In this document: piece by piece, positions 9,906 to 20,280 of the stretch
Layout: every line of letters starts with the position of its first letter
How positions within the stretch are numbered: position 1 is the stretch's first letter
Assembly (NCBI GenBank): GCA_018398585.1
Contig: JAGTTD010000003.1
Location: 4,348,637 to 4,412,636 of the forward strand
Direction of reading: 5' to 3'
Source of the DNA: Simmondsia chinensis
Taxonomy: Eukaryota > Streptophyta > Magnoliopsida > Caryophyllales > Simmondsiaceae
DNA length: 64,000 bases
Position numbers and translations under genes: made by a program
Notes under the pieces: generated by a model
The model's database searches: none
What the model was told of the DNA's origin: nothing
Seen by the model: only the letters and a program-made list of their open reading frames with translations

Positions 9906-10579
9906 ATATAGGATCTTAGACTTTTTAAAAAGGGGGTATTTTAAATTTTTTTTTTAAAAAAGCACACACATAGCAAAAACAGAACCATGTTATGTCCTCT
10001 GTGTGTCGACACACATAATCTGTGTGTCGACCCATAGATTTATAGAGAAGGTCTCTGTTTTGTTCTATGTTAACACATAGATCGTGTGGGTCGACAAATA
10101 AAGGAAAGTCACAGGTTTGCAGCAACACTGCTCCCTGACTTATTTTTCCCCACTTTCTTTTCATCTTCATTTGACACACATCTTCACTTCTTCAACTTTC
10201 TCTATCACAAAACCCCACCCTTTCTCTTTCAGCCAAATTTCAAAAGCACATCGAAAATCATCAATTTTTCTCAGATCTCTTACAAATATTTACTAAGAAT
10301 CAAGTTTTTATCTTCAATTTGACATCAAAACCTTGCATTTTTATCAAAAGTTCACCTTCATCACAAACCCTCACAGCAATAACAACCCACCACACTTTTT
10401 CTTAAATTTATTTGTTTTTCTTCACTTTTCTTTCTTTTCTAAGTGAAAAGTCATCTATTTTTACAAACATTTCATTATCTCTAACAATTTTTGGGTGAAT
10501 CTCAGAATTTCACTCTTTTCTACCAAACCCTAACCCCAGCCATGAAATTTTTGCTCCAAATCTCTTCTGGTTTTGTATC

Positions 10580-11710
10580 ATGGGTCACATAAAGAGGTTG
10601 GAAGCTGCTTCTAAGAAGAGATCCGAAAAAGATGAAGGTGCTTCTTTTTCTCAGGTTCCTAGTTTACTAAATTCCTCTAACCCCTCCCTAAAAAAAGTAG
10701 TGTTGTTATTTGGTAGATTTGTAGATTGGACTTGGGTTAGGAGAAACAACTTGGGGAATTGTTTGCTTTGTTTGAAGGAGTAGGTTGGATTGAAATTTTT
10801 TGTATAAAGGAACCGGTATACCCGGATTTTGTACGCGAATTTTACTTGAACCTCAAAATTTCTCGAACTTCTCCAATTGAGTTATTCACAAAAGGTTTCA
10901 GCCAAGTAATTTAACTTGATGCAACCTATATAAATGAACTAGTTGGCTTTGTTTTTGAAGAAGTGGATGATTTTCTTTGTCCCCAAGATCTCCACCAATT
11001 CCCTCTCCCCGAATCTCACCGTAACTCCAATCTTCAGCAAGTTTGGGGTGAAATAACACCTTCTAGCCAAAGAAGTCTATTTCAAATGATTTAGGAGTGG
11101 TGCTTAAATTGATACATAAATTCATTTGCATTAACATCACTCTAAGATCGGGTGGCTCTAAATTGGTCTCAAACTTTCATCTATTCCTCTTATCTCCGCC
11201 CCTAAATGGCCAAGAATTAATTTTGGGGATATAGTCTTATAATTCAAATTTCATATCCATTCCCAAAAGACTAATCCCACTTATGGCATACTTCTTACCC
11301 ATGTTTTCCAACGCACTTTAAGTAGATCATCTTTTTCAAACTTATTCCGTATCAAGATGACTCTATTGATACATTTTTGAAAAAGATGGGTTTTGAACTT
11401 CAACACAATGAATGGGTAAAAAAACAAAAAGGAGTTAAGAGAATAATAGAAATAGATGAAGACAAAGACGAGGAAGAAGACAATTTTGATGAAGAAGAGG
11501 ATTAGGGTAATGAGGAAGAACCTCAACAAAGACCTTAGAAAAGAAGTGTAAGTGACCGACAAGCTTCTTTGGAAGAACAAGTGTCTTCCTTACACAAACA
11601 AGCGTCATCTTTACCCTCAAATCATGAAGTGTTCCGCAATGAAATACAATCCACACCACAAAAGATTTTAGACTTTCTCTCGTGTACACTTATCCCCCTA
11701 ACTCCTTAGA
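10580..11710 (+). pseudogene. env-like ORF remnant (SIRE-type 'putative plant transposon protein')
   Basis: Located between pol and the 3' end of Copia-1, where SIRE elements carry an extra ORF. A Met start at 10580 opens a Lys/Ser-rich N terminus. In the adjoining frame comes VYPDFVREFYLNLKISRTS, then INELVGFVFEEVD and further fragments. Near the 3' end are an acidic stretch (IDEDKDEEEDNFDEEED, about 11440-11505) and SLEEQVSSLHKQASSLP. The phrase around YPDFVREFY recurs in plant proteins annotated as putative plant transposon protein. Its role is unproven; an envelope function has been proposed for SIRE. Several stops and at least two frameshifts are present. Confidence 0.65.
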
Positions 11711-12308
11711 TTATTATTATTATTTTTTTTTAAATTGGAGCGGCATTTTTCATTTATTATACATCATTTTACTTGAAGTGAGTGAAATTTTATGACTATT
11801 TGAGAATGTTTGTCATTTCTTTATGTTTATGTATGCTATTATTGCTTTTAATAGGGGGAGTTATAAATTTCACTATCCCTTATATTGAGCTTTTTATTGA
11901 TGACAAAGGGGGAGAAAAATTGGCGTTTAGTTGTTGATTCAGGTGGCAAGAATGACGTTTGGTGTATGTTATTGAACATCTAAGTCAAAACCATGTTGTG
12001 AAATTCTATTTAATTGAGTTAGAGTTAATATGATGTTAAGTGTATGTTATTGAACATCTAAGTCAAAACCATGTTGTGAAATTCTATTTAATTGAGTTAG
12101 AGTTAATATGATGTTAAGCTCTTGAATGCTTCATTTCCAACATACACCCACATATGGGGAGACACTTGAGTTCGAATTTTAACATGTTATATAACTCCAT
12201 GACTTGATATAAAGTGAGACTTTAATGTGTTATATATAACTCCATGACTTGATATGATTTGATTAGTAAATACTTTTATGGTGAATCCTATGCTTTAACT
12301 TTTATATC
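11711..12308 (+). other. Copia-1 3' non-coding internal region
   Basis: This stretch has no ORF. Its right part aligns with the reversed 3' non-coding region of Copia-2 at 19300-19620, for example the block TTAAGCTCTTGA followed by TTCATTTCCAA. It contains GATGACAAAGGGGGAGAAAA at about 11899. Relative to Copia-2, the true PPT and the first bases of the LTR are deleted just before 12309. Confidence 0.65.
11962..12117 (+). repeat. 78-bp tandem duplication (2 identical copies)
   Basis: The units 11962-12039 and 12040-12117 begin GTGTATGTTATTGAACATC and appear identical by eye. In the related Copia-2 sequence the unit is single, so the duplication is specific to Copia-1. A second, imperfect duplication of TATAACTCCATGACTTGATAT lies at about 12185-12255. 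Confidence 0.9.
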
Positions 12309-12653
12309 TTTAAGGCCATTTATATTGCAATTTTCATGATAACAATCACATAGCGAGTCGTTATGTCTAAATTGTTTTAATCTTATTTGAAAGTGACTCA
12401 TAAGAAAGTTAAAAATAAAACAAGATTAATCATGTTGATATCAAGCCTTCCAAGATGAAGGATCAAGAGGAAACCAAGCAAAGTTGAAGAGAAAGTTGAT
12501 CCCAAATCAAAAGAATGAGATACAAGTCTAGGTGCTTTAAGTCATTTACTTTTATTTTTTTAGGACTTAGGAGATATATCAACTAAGTTAAATCTAAATA
12601 TTGATATGTGATGCTCTAACAAAAATATTTTTGAAATCCGATTTCCAAAATTT
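12309..12653 (+). repeat. Copia-1 3' LTR, first part
   Basis: It aligns from CTTTAAGGCCATTTATATT with the 5' LTR at 1724 onward and with the reversed LTR at 19284 downward, through GATATGTGATGCTCTAAC. It ends at the Copia-2 edge; the LTR continues at 24641. The TG terminus has been lost. Confidence 0.75.
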
Positions 12654-12673
12654 TGAAGGCTCAAAGAGCGACT

Positions 12674-13067
12674 TGTTATGATCACTACAGATTGGGCGTA
12701 TGAAAGATTGCAGTTAGAAGAAGTCATGATGTAATAAGTGGTAGTATAATTCAATGATGTGTGCAAGTAGGTTGATACACTAGTTAAGCATTGTTAGTTA
12801 GTGTTGGCGCCAAAGTCAGATGGGCTATGGTGCAAGTGTATTGTATCCTTAGATATTTTAGATTAGCCCTCTTAATTGATTAGTAGTATAAGTATGTAAT
12901 GTCTCTCTTGAAGAGATCATAACTTTGATGAATATACTTGATATCTTTCATATCTTTTCTCTCTATCTCATCTAACCTTCTCTATTATCTCATCTCTTTC
13001 AATTCTATTCTCATACAAACTCTCATCAATCCTAGGTTATGATTTGAGTTTAACCTCGATCATAACA
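12674..13067 (+). repeat. Nar-a 5' LTR (394 bp)
   Basis: It starts TGTTATGATCACTAC and ends CGATCATAACA. The U5 part is pyrimidine-rich (TCTCTCTATCTCATC). About nine mismatches to the 3' LTR occur in the first 65 aligned bases, nearly all transitions. The 3' copy also lacks about 13 bases near the AGTAGTATAAG stretch. Confidence 0.9.
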
Positions 13068-13069
13068 AT

Positions 13070-13082
13070 TGGTATCAGAACC
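13070..13082 (+). other. Nar-a primer-binding site (tRNA-iMet type)
   Basis: TGGTATCAGAACC lies two bases after the LTR end. One base differs from the standard TGGTATCAGAGCC. Confidence 0.85.
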
Positions 13083-14123
13083 TCGTTTGGCTTCCAAATC
13101 AAGCGTGATTTGATATCCAATGTCATTGATCGCATTGCAATTTGATTAGGAGTTCAATTTTGAATTCTTGATTGATTGATATCAAGTTCTTAAGTACTTG
13201 ATCAAGAACGCATCTGAAAATAACATTGAAAAAAAAAAAGAGGTTGAATTTGATATTTGACTTGTGATCAGAACCGTAATTCAAGTGGAGTACATTGATC
13301 AAGTTCAGTTTAGATTGTTTGGATCAGTAAGCTTGCATTGAATCAACCGGTGGAGATTCTATTGGTGATCAGGACAGTAAGCTGCTGGAGCAAATTACCT
13401 TGATCAAAACCTGAAAGATCCGCTTAGCAAGGCTGAATTGAGAATAATTTAGGTTTTGCAATTCAATTGTTGAAGTGAAGGCAACAGATTCTGAATTTCT
13501 AAGTCACATTTGATCACAATTCACTTCTTTGCTGCTTAATTGAATTATTGATTAAGTATTGCTGAATTTTGGAGAAATTGAGCTGATAAGCATCGATCCA
13601 GTGTAGTTGCACTGGAATCTTGTTGATTCCACATGAATTTACTGAATATTGAAGAGTTACTTTCTCGAGAGTGAAATTAACAACGAACTAAGAACAGAAT
13701 CACAGAAATCTGACTTCATTCTTACAGATTGTGTTGAGTAGTGTGTAGAAGTCAAAATTGCAATTAAAGTTCGAAACTAATTCAGATTCAAAGCCAGAAT
13801 TGCTCAAGTATCGCTGTTGTTAGGGTTTGGTTAGAGTTCTCTTTATTCGCGAAGTTCACTGTTAGGATTCAATGTTCGAGTATCGTCTTCGGCCGAGCAG
13901 TGACATTGATCTGCTGGTGTTGAAGAGTTGATTCTTTGCTGCAAAGAATCCTTGGTTGTGTTTAAGCGATTCTCGTATCGGTGAGCAAGATTAGTGTTGG
14001 TTCAAGAATCTAAACATAAATGACAGCATGAGCTTTGTTGTTGAAGAAGGAAATGTTGCTGCAAGCAATGCTACGGTAGGAGACGAGATTACAGTTTGTC
14101 AATTGAGCATTCTTATGAAATAA

Positions 14124-14708
14124 ATGTTCGCTCTGCTTCTGCAATCACAAGGTGAATTGTTGCGAGAATTGGATCAAAGGCCTTATGAGCGATGGACTCT
14201 ACGATCACAGCATTTTGAGGAGAAGCTTGTTGAAGCTGCGAATCGGATTGATGTGGAGCCAGTTCATCCACTTGTTCATGATGAAGTGATGAGAGATAGT
14301 GATGAAGCTCATAAGGAGAAGTTTAAGCAAGAGAATGAGCTAGATGAAGAGGTTTTTATGCCTATGGAGGACAAAGATCCTGTTCTGCCAAATATCTTGC
14401 AAATAAGTGGTATGGAAATGGGATCTTGTGCTGATGGTGAAGGATTCAAGCATGATAATGTCGAAGTAGAAGCTCACAAGTCGGAAAAATTGATGAATGG
14501 TTCGCTGAAACAAGTTTCGGGGTTTGTTGCAGAAGGCTTGGATTCAAGTGAGGTTGATATGGAGCAAGAATTTGATCCAAATGTTATTGGATGTGATGGA
14601 ATCAGCCTGAATTTAGAATCTGTTGCAGAACAACAAATAGATGATGCAACATTGCACTCGTTAGATCAAGTTGAGCTGGTTCAGCAACCACATGAATTGA
14701 AAATTTAG
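14124..14708 (+). CDS. Nar-a hypothetical acidic ORF (194 codons)
   Basis: This is the longest open frame of Nar-a. It starts MFALLLQSQGELLRELDQR and becomes strongly acidic, with phrases such as DSDEAHKEKFKQENELDEEV. No domain, zinc knuckle or membrane segment is apparent. The same frame occurs in the Nar-c fragment (about 52460-52840), interrupted there by a TAG near 52530. Just upstream, CAATTGAGCATTCTTATG leads into a stop before the Met, so the original frame probably began earlier. It occupies the position of gag, but I see no gag signature. Whether it is translated is unknown. Confidence 0.4.
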   Translation: MFALLLQSQGELLRELDQRPYERWTLRSQHFEEKLVEAANRIDVEPVHPLVHDEVMRDSDEAHKEKFKQENELDEEVFMPMEDKDPVLPNILQISGMEMGSCADGEGFKHDNVEVEAHKSEKLMNGSLKQVSGFVAEGLDSSEVDMEQEFDPNVIGCDGISLNLESVAEQQIDDATLHSLDQVELVQQPHELKI

Positions 14709-14918
14709 GATAAGCTTAATGTTGCAGCAGCACAACAGCTTGTTATCACAAATATAGAAAGCAATCTAGGAGTTTTTACTGTAGAACCAGTGAATTCAGT
14801 GGGGAAAGCAGATGCTGTTGCTGTGGAATCATCAAATGCAGCACAAAATGTGCTATTTACTTCTGCTGGACATGTTGTTACGCCAATTTAGAACCAGAAT
14901 TATGCAAGTAGTATTCTG

Positions 14919-15236
14919 TTGGATTCTTGGCAAGGGTCTTTGAGTGGAGAGAAGGTTTATCAAAGTACAAATTTCAGTGTAAACCCTCCTCCTAAGCCGG
15001 GTGAAGAAATGTGTGTACTTAAGCAAGCTGAAGTGCATTGTATGTTGGATGATTTGCAAGATCAGGTTGATCTGTTTCCTTATTCGAGTGAAGTGGTGAC
15101 TTACCCAAGTGCAAGCACTCGTGACAAGCCTCCTCCTGATCCGGGAAAAGGAATTCAAGGCCTTAAGAAGTTGAGACAATTGGATTTGATGAAGGAACAT
15201 GTGAGCCAAGTTGTTAAAATACATCCCAGTTTTTAG
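14919..15236 (+). CDS. Nar-a hypothetical ORF (105 codons)
   Basis: Continues in the same frame after stops at 14706 and 14889. It has two similar Pro-rich motifs, PPPKPGEEM and PPPDPGKGI, spaced about 45 residues apart, which suggests an internal duplication. No family is recognised. It may be the middle of a larger ancestral protein that began at or before 14124. Confidence 0.3.
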   Translation: MDSWQGSLSGEKVYQSTNFSVNPPPKPGEEMCVLKQAEVHCMLDDLQDQVDLFPYSSEVVTYPSASTRDKPPPDPGKGIQGLKKLRQLDLMKEHVSQVVKIHPSF

Positions 15237-17470
15237 CAGCATAAAAGCCAAGTTGCCATAAGTTTAGCATTTTAGTGGAAACATCAGCTCAAACTTGGGA
15301 TTGAAGGGCAAATAACTAGACTATTGGAAGTGTAGAAGCGGGTTGGAGTACCTATTGATCAATTCGAGTTTTAGTACCAAGGGGTTTTGTTTAGAAGGAT
15401 CACCACGGTGGTGAGGTCACTTGTTAAGAAGGAATGCGTTCTGCTGCTGCAGCATTTGTTTGAGAGCTTACATGGTTTGGGACTTAAGTGCATCATACCT
15501 GAAGTGGTTTTGGAAGTTTGGGGCTTAGATAAAAGATGGGTTCAACAGCAAGTTGGGTTGGTTGAAGGAATCCGAAGGCTTGTTGATTGAAATTCAGCTA
15601 TACAACATGCTGATATTTGTGGAAGTACTTGTCTAGTGCAAGTAGGCCAAAAGGTTCAGTTGTATGGGGTTGATTGGTACTCAATTATGACCATTAATGG
15701 CAGGCCCCCTAATCTAGGTTTTAAAGGCTTTAGAGTGAAGGTTTTGGTGGTTCAAGCTACGACAAAGATGGTAGAACATGGCCTGGAAACATGTAGAGAT
15801 CAAGCTAAACTGAAAAGGATTGTTAAAAAGGTAGAAGCAATGGTGAGGTCACCTGAGATTTTAAGTAAAGAAAAGCATCATTCCAGTGGTTTTCCCTTCA
15901 AAAGCAGGGACCAATAACCAGTTTAGATAGGGTCTGAAGATGTTTGCTTCTTGTTTGCAACTAAAGTGTGTGAGAAAAGTCAAGGGTTGATGTCAAAGAA
16001 AGCAATTGAGTCTTGGATTGTGTATGGAAATGAAAGAGGGCTGGCAGCTGTTGAGAAATTGAGATAGGGCCTGACTTCTTACCTTATGGTCTGCTGTGCA
16101 AGCATTTCTTCTGCAGGTTACACTGAATGGAGGAGGCAGATGCAACAACTTCAATGTTTTCATAATACTTTAGTTGAGGGAATCAACCGGAGATCCAAAT
16201 CAGTATATGCCTCAGTAGAAATTCCTACATGCTTCAACAGGGAAGTTGAGAACAAATAAATCCTTGAATTAGTGAAGTACAAGGCTGTTTTGATGTTCCA
16301 TTGGTTTCATGGGCTGGTGGATTTCACATTCTTACTTTTACTCATTGTTAAAGGAGGCTGGTGGATTTCACATTCTTACTTGTGCTCATTGTTAAAGGAT
16401 ATAGATTGTTTTATTGACATGTCAATTGAAGGCAAGAAGCTGAAAGAGGTTCAAACAAGAGCTGAAGATCTTATGAATGACCTAGAAATAGTGAACTGCA
16501 GGCTGAGGACAGTCAGTTGGGATACTTTAGAAGCTTAAGTAGTGATTTTTTTCCCTCGGAGTTTAATCATGACAATTGTGGATTTATCATGGTGGAGGAA
16601 ATCTGAAAAGCTTCAGACCAAAGTTCCAATTGCTCAAGAATCTAAGCTGAAATGTTACACGGAGAAGCAATTTGCTAGTTGTTTCTTGTACACTCTCTTT
16701 ATGTCTTGGCAAGTAGAGGAAATGGGAATAAGTAGTGAGGATGGCAAGGATTAAAGAAAAGTTATGGATGAATGTGCAAGAGTTTGGGAAAAGCGAGCAG
16801 AGATCCCCACAACATCCATGTTCAAGCATGATGTGCAGCTGTCAGTCTTCAGAGAAGTTGATGTGGGTTTTTTGATTAGCACTTTGCAATCGTTGGAAGC
16901 AGCATTTAAGGATGCTAATTGGTTATGGGAAAGTACCAGCTTGGTCCTTCGAAGTCTTGGAAACTTGAGAACAACTTAGAGTCTTTCTCTACTCAAGACA
17001 AGAGTTAGGTTCTGTATGCATTGCAGCAGTATAGCGATGGGATTTTGCATAATCAGACAGATGAAGTTCGAGATAAGTGCTGAAGTTTCTGTAAGTCGTG
17101 GCTCTCAGCTACAGAATTCGAGATTAGCAGTGCCTAATAACTTCAAGAAGTGGTTGTTTACCTGCATCAGTTGCAACAAGTGGTTCTTGAGGATTAATGC
17201 CGGTATTGGTGTTTAGCTGTTTTGGTTTGATCGGGTAGACCTTCAGAAGTGTTCATTACATTCAAACGCAGCATGTTGGGTAGATATAAGAGGCATATTC
17301 AGAAATATAGCATTGACAGAAGTAACAAGTCCAGCTGCATTTCAAATTCAGATGTACTCATTGCATCACATGCTTCCTGTAGCAGCTCATTTCAGCAAGG
17401 ATTCATCTACATTAATAAGTGATCTTCAAAGTTCAACCCTCTTCTTGGATTCTTGAGGACAAGAATCTCT
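15237..17470 (+). pseudogene. Nar-a decayed 3' internal region
   Basis: Short open pieces (15387-15590, 15636-15917, 16272-16538, 16764-16979, 17016-17216) lie in changing frames, with phrases such as KKAIESWIVYGNERGLAAVEKLR near 16000. The same string pattern recurs in Nar-d (about 55950-56030: TAIESWIKYWNRRRIATVGKWR), so this region was once coding or is at least conserved between copies. I recognise no domain. The Met starts of these pieces are not meaningful. Confidence 0.4.
16312..16399 (+). repeat. 44-bp tandem duplication in Nar-a
   Basis: GGCTGGTGGATTTCACATTC starts at 16312 and again at 16356, and the two units differ by about two bases. The corresponding part of Nar-d (about 56250-56310) seems to have a single diverged unit. 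Confidence 0.85.
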
Positions 17471-17484
17471 TAAGGGGGGAGTAA
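17454..17484 (+). other. Nar-a polypurine tract
   Basis: CTTGAGGACAAGAATCTCTT is followed by AAGGGGGGAG and the LTR start TGTTATG. The arrangement is the same as in chromovirus 3' ends such as Gypsy-2. Confidence 0.8.
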
Positions 17485-17865
17485 TGTTATGATCGCTATA
17501 GATTGGGCATATGAAAGGTTGTAATTAGAATAAGTCATAGTGTAATAAGTGGTAGTATAAGTCAATGATGTGTGTAAGTAGGTCGATACACTAGTTAAGC
17601 ATTGTTAGTTAGTGTTGGCACCAAAGTCGGTTTGGCTATGGTCCAAGTGCATTGTATCCTTAGATATTTTAGATTAGCCATCTTAAGTGATTAGTAATGT
17701 CTCTCTTGCAAAGATCATAACTTTGATGAAGATACTTGATATCTTTGATATCTTTTCTCTCTATCTCATCTAACCTTCTCTATTCTCTCATATCTTTCAA
17801 TTCTATTCTCATACAAACTCTCATCAATCCTGGGTTATGATTTGAGTTTAACCTCGATCATAACA
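17485..17865 (+). repeat. Nar-a 3' LTR (381 bp)
   Basis: Aligned to 12674-13067 along its whole length. It ends CGATCATAACA at 17865, followed by CGACC, the right-hand target duplication. Confidence 0.9.
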
Positions 17866-19284
17866 CGACCTAAGAGAGGGCTGAATTAGGTTCTTCTGAG
17901 ATAAAATAAAAATTTATACTTTAAGAACCAAAAAATAAATTAAAAGCTATACTATGATTATGAAATGTAAAAAATAAAGGCAAGAAGAGAAATAAGTCAC
18001 AAGGATTTTTATAGTGGTTCACTTCTAACCTGGAAGCTAGTCCACTCCTCAAGTGACTACTCTTCAACACTTGAGCCTTTAACTAAGATTGATGATCCTT
18101 TTTAAAACTAGGCTCAGGATCCAACCTTTACAACTGGCCTTTTTTTACAATGGCTCAAGACCTAATCCTTACAACCGACCCTTTTGTAACCGTAGACTTA
18201 GGATCAAACCATTATAATAAAATGAATTAAAGCAATGAAAGAATTAAAGCACTGAAACTCTTCACTCTTTCAAGAGAGAATTGACAGTAAATCAGGCTTA
18301 GCCAAAGCCAAGGATATGCTAAAAGCTTAATGATCAACAATAAAGAGAACCAAGGATGCTCAAGAAAACATTAAAAGAAACTTAAATTAAAACGTTAAAG
18401 CACAAAAGACCAAGAGCTTTTTAATCAAAGAATACTTAGAGAGAATTAGTTGATTAGAACCAAAGCATTCAAGCCCTATTTATGGGCAAATGAGGGCCTA
18501 AGTGACATTCAAAATGTTAGGGGAACGCTTAGGAAAGAAATCAAATCAAAGGTAGTCGTTTGGAGTCTTTTTTTGGGATGTGTGTCGACACATAGGTTTT
18601 TTGTGTCGGCACACAGCAGCTCCGGATAGCTATTATATATCTGTGTGTCGACACATCCCTTCTATGTGTCGATAGTCAGCAAGTCTGGGTGGATTTAGAG
18701 AATTTTTTACAATTTACCTTAATTGATTGATTGATTGCATATCATATTAGCTTAATTTTTTGAATTAGCTTCCATGCTTGCCTTGATCATTTCAATGGTT
18801 GATTGATTCAATCAAGCTAAAATATAACCCTATTAAAAGTTCATCTTGTTATTTGTGGACATGCTTTTCATAATATTAATTTGAAAAAAATTTAATTGAC
18901 AAACTAGATTGGCTTGAATTTGACTTGAATATTTTTCAAATAATATTTCAAAAACATTTTCGTTAGAGCATCACATATCAATATTGAGATTTAACTCAAT
19001 TGATATGTCTCAATCCTAAGTCCTAAAATGTAAAAATAAATGACTTAAAACGCTTTGACTCGAATCTCGTTCGTTTCATTTTTCATGAATCTTCTCTTCC
19101 ACCTTGATCTCTTTTCCTCTTGATCCATTATCTTAGAAAGCTTGGTATCAACATAATTAGCCTTAATTTCTTCTAGCTTTCTTATGAGTCAGTTTCAAAC
19201 AAGATTAGAATAATTTAAACATAATAACTCACTAAATGATTGTTATCATCAAAATTAGAATGTAAATGGCTTTTAGAGCCAACA
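17866..19284 (-). repeat. Copia-2 3' LTR (main part)
   Basis: On the minus strand it starts TGTTGGCTCTAAAAGCC at 19284. This is the longest family LTR here, about 1.43 kb with the 20 bases at 12654-12673. It carries a cluster of GTGTCGACAC-type palindromes at about 18580-18675 and a TATA-like GCCCATAAATAGGGC at about 18473-18487 (minus strand). The PPT (AAAAAGGGGGAGA) abuts on the right. Confidence 0.85.
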
Positions 19285-19297
19285 TCTCCCCCTTTTT
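19285..19297 (-). other. Copia-2 polypurine tract
   Basis: The minus strand reads AAAAAGGGGGAGA directly before the LTR start TGTTGGC, a canonical copia PPT. Confidence 0.85.
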
Positions 19298-20280
19298 GAT
19301 GATGATAAACATTTGGTGTTTTCTCTTAAAAATGTGAAAGTTGGTGTATACAATTCACCACAAAAGTATTGATTGATCAAATCATACAAAGTGTGACTTT
19401 ATGATAAGTCATTAAGCAATATATAGCATGTCAAAATTTCAACTCTATTGTCTACCCCTATGTTGGTGCATATTGGAAATGAAACACTCAAGAGCTTAAT
19501 ATCATCATTAGTTTGAACGTTTCTTAATCAAACATGAACTTCATACCTTGGTTCAAGCATTTTAGAAGTTAAACATTCAATAATCAAGCAAACACCAATT
19601 TTTGTCCCCCTTTGTCATCAGCAAAAAGAGAAAAAATCAATTTGAGACACTGTTTTTGATATTTCTCTCCCCTTCATGTAATCATTCGTTTGCACGAGTG
19701 TATCCATTCCAAAATATGGCCATATACCCAACAATGTCAATGTTCAAACTCAATGGCCAATTATGAAACATTGTCTCTCCCAAAGCTTAAGATGAGTATC
19801 ACAACATGCATCATACGTGAACAAACCAATTTATCTCCTCCTTTGTCATTAACAAAAAGCAATAAGTGAGTGAATTATTTGCAATTTTCATAACACATTT
19901 ACAACTTTGATCGAAATTATGAAAAGGAATGTAAGAGAAAATTCAAGTTGAACAAACATTGGCGAGATTATGTTTAAAATAGAGATCGAAGGTAGCTCAA
20001 TTTTAGTGTTTCCTTTAAGAACGGTTTCCGAGCACTAATATCCACTGTATTGGATAAGAATACTTAGACAATTGTGCACCATCATGTTAAATATTTGAAA
20101 GTCATTTTCAATATAACCATGCATATGAAATTAATGCACACAAGTAATGACATTTAACATAGTTCCATCTTTTGGTGTCATCAAATAGTTCTACATAGAG
20201 AGCTAGTAAAAGTCTCAAATCATTGATCATTTGTGGGACAAATTTTACAATGACGTCTTCTTTAAGCACATGATCATGAA
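19298..20280 (-). other. Copia-2 3' non-coding internal region
   Basis: No ORF is present. The part near 19300-19620 is homologous to Copia-1 11880-12308. Unlike Copia-1, no env-like frame separates this from the RNase H remnants. Confidence 0.6.

Larger units (their letters stand above)
12674..17865 (+). mobile_element. Nar-a: 5.2-kb LTR element without recognisable pol
   Basis: LTRs at 12674-13067 and 17485-17865 share TGTTATGATC and CGATCATAACA termini, with an iMet primer site and a PPT in place. Flanking pentamers CGACT (12669-12673) and CGACC (17866-17870) differ by one transition, giving a near-perfect target duplication inside the Copia-2 LTR. The interior has no RT, integrase or protease motif in any frame that I could find. 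It instead holds unfamiliar, partly open frames. It fits the LARD-type non-autonomous class. Related copies lie at 46606-49222, 51906-52886 and 53021-63331. Confidence 0.82.

Noticed and set aside
9925..10322. ORFs between copia integrase and env-like region
   Set aside because: AT-rich leader-like sequence; no domain; frames on both strands compete.
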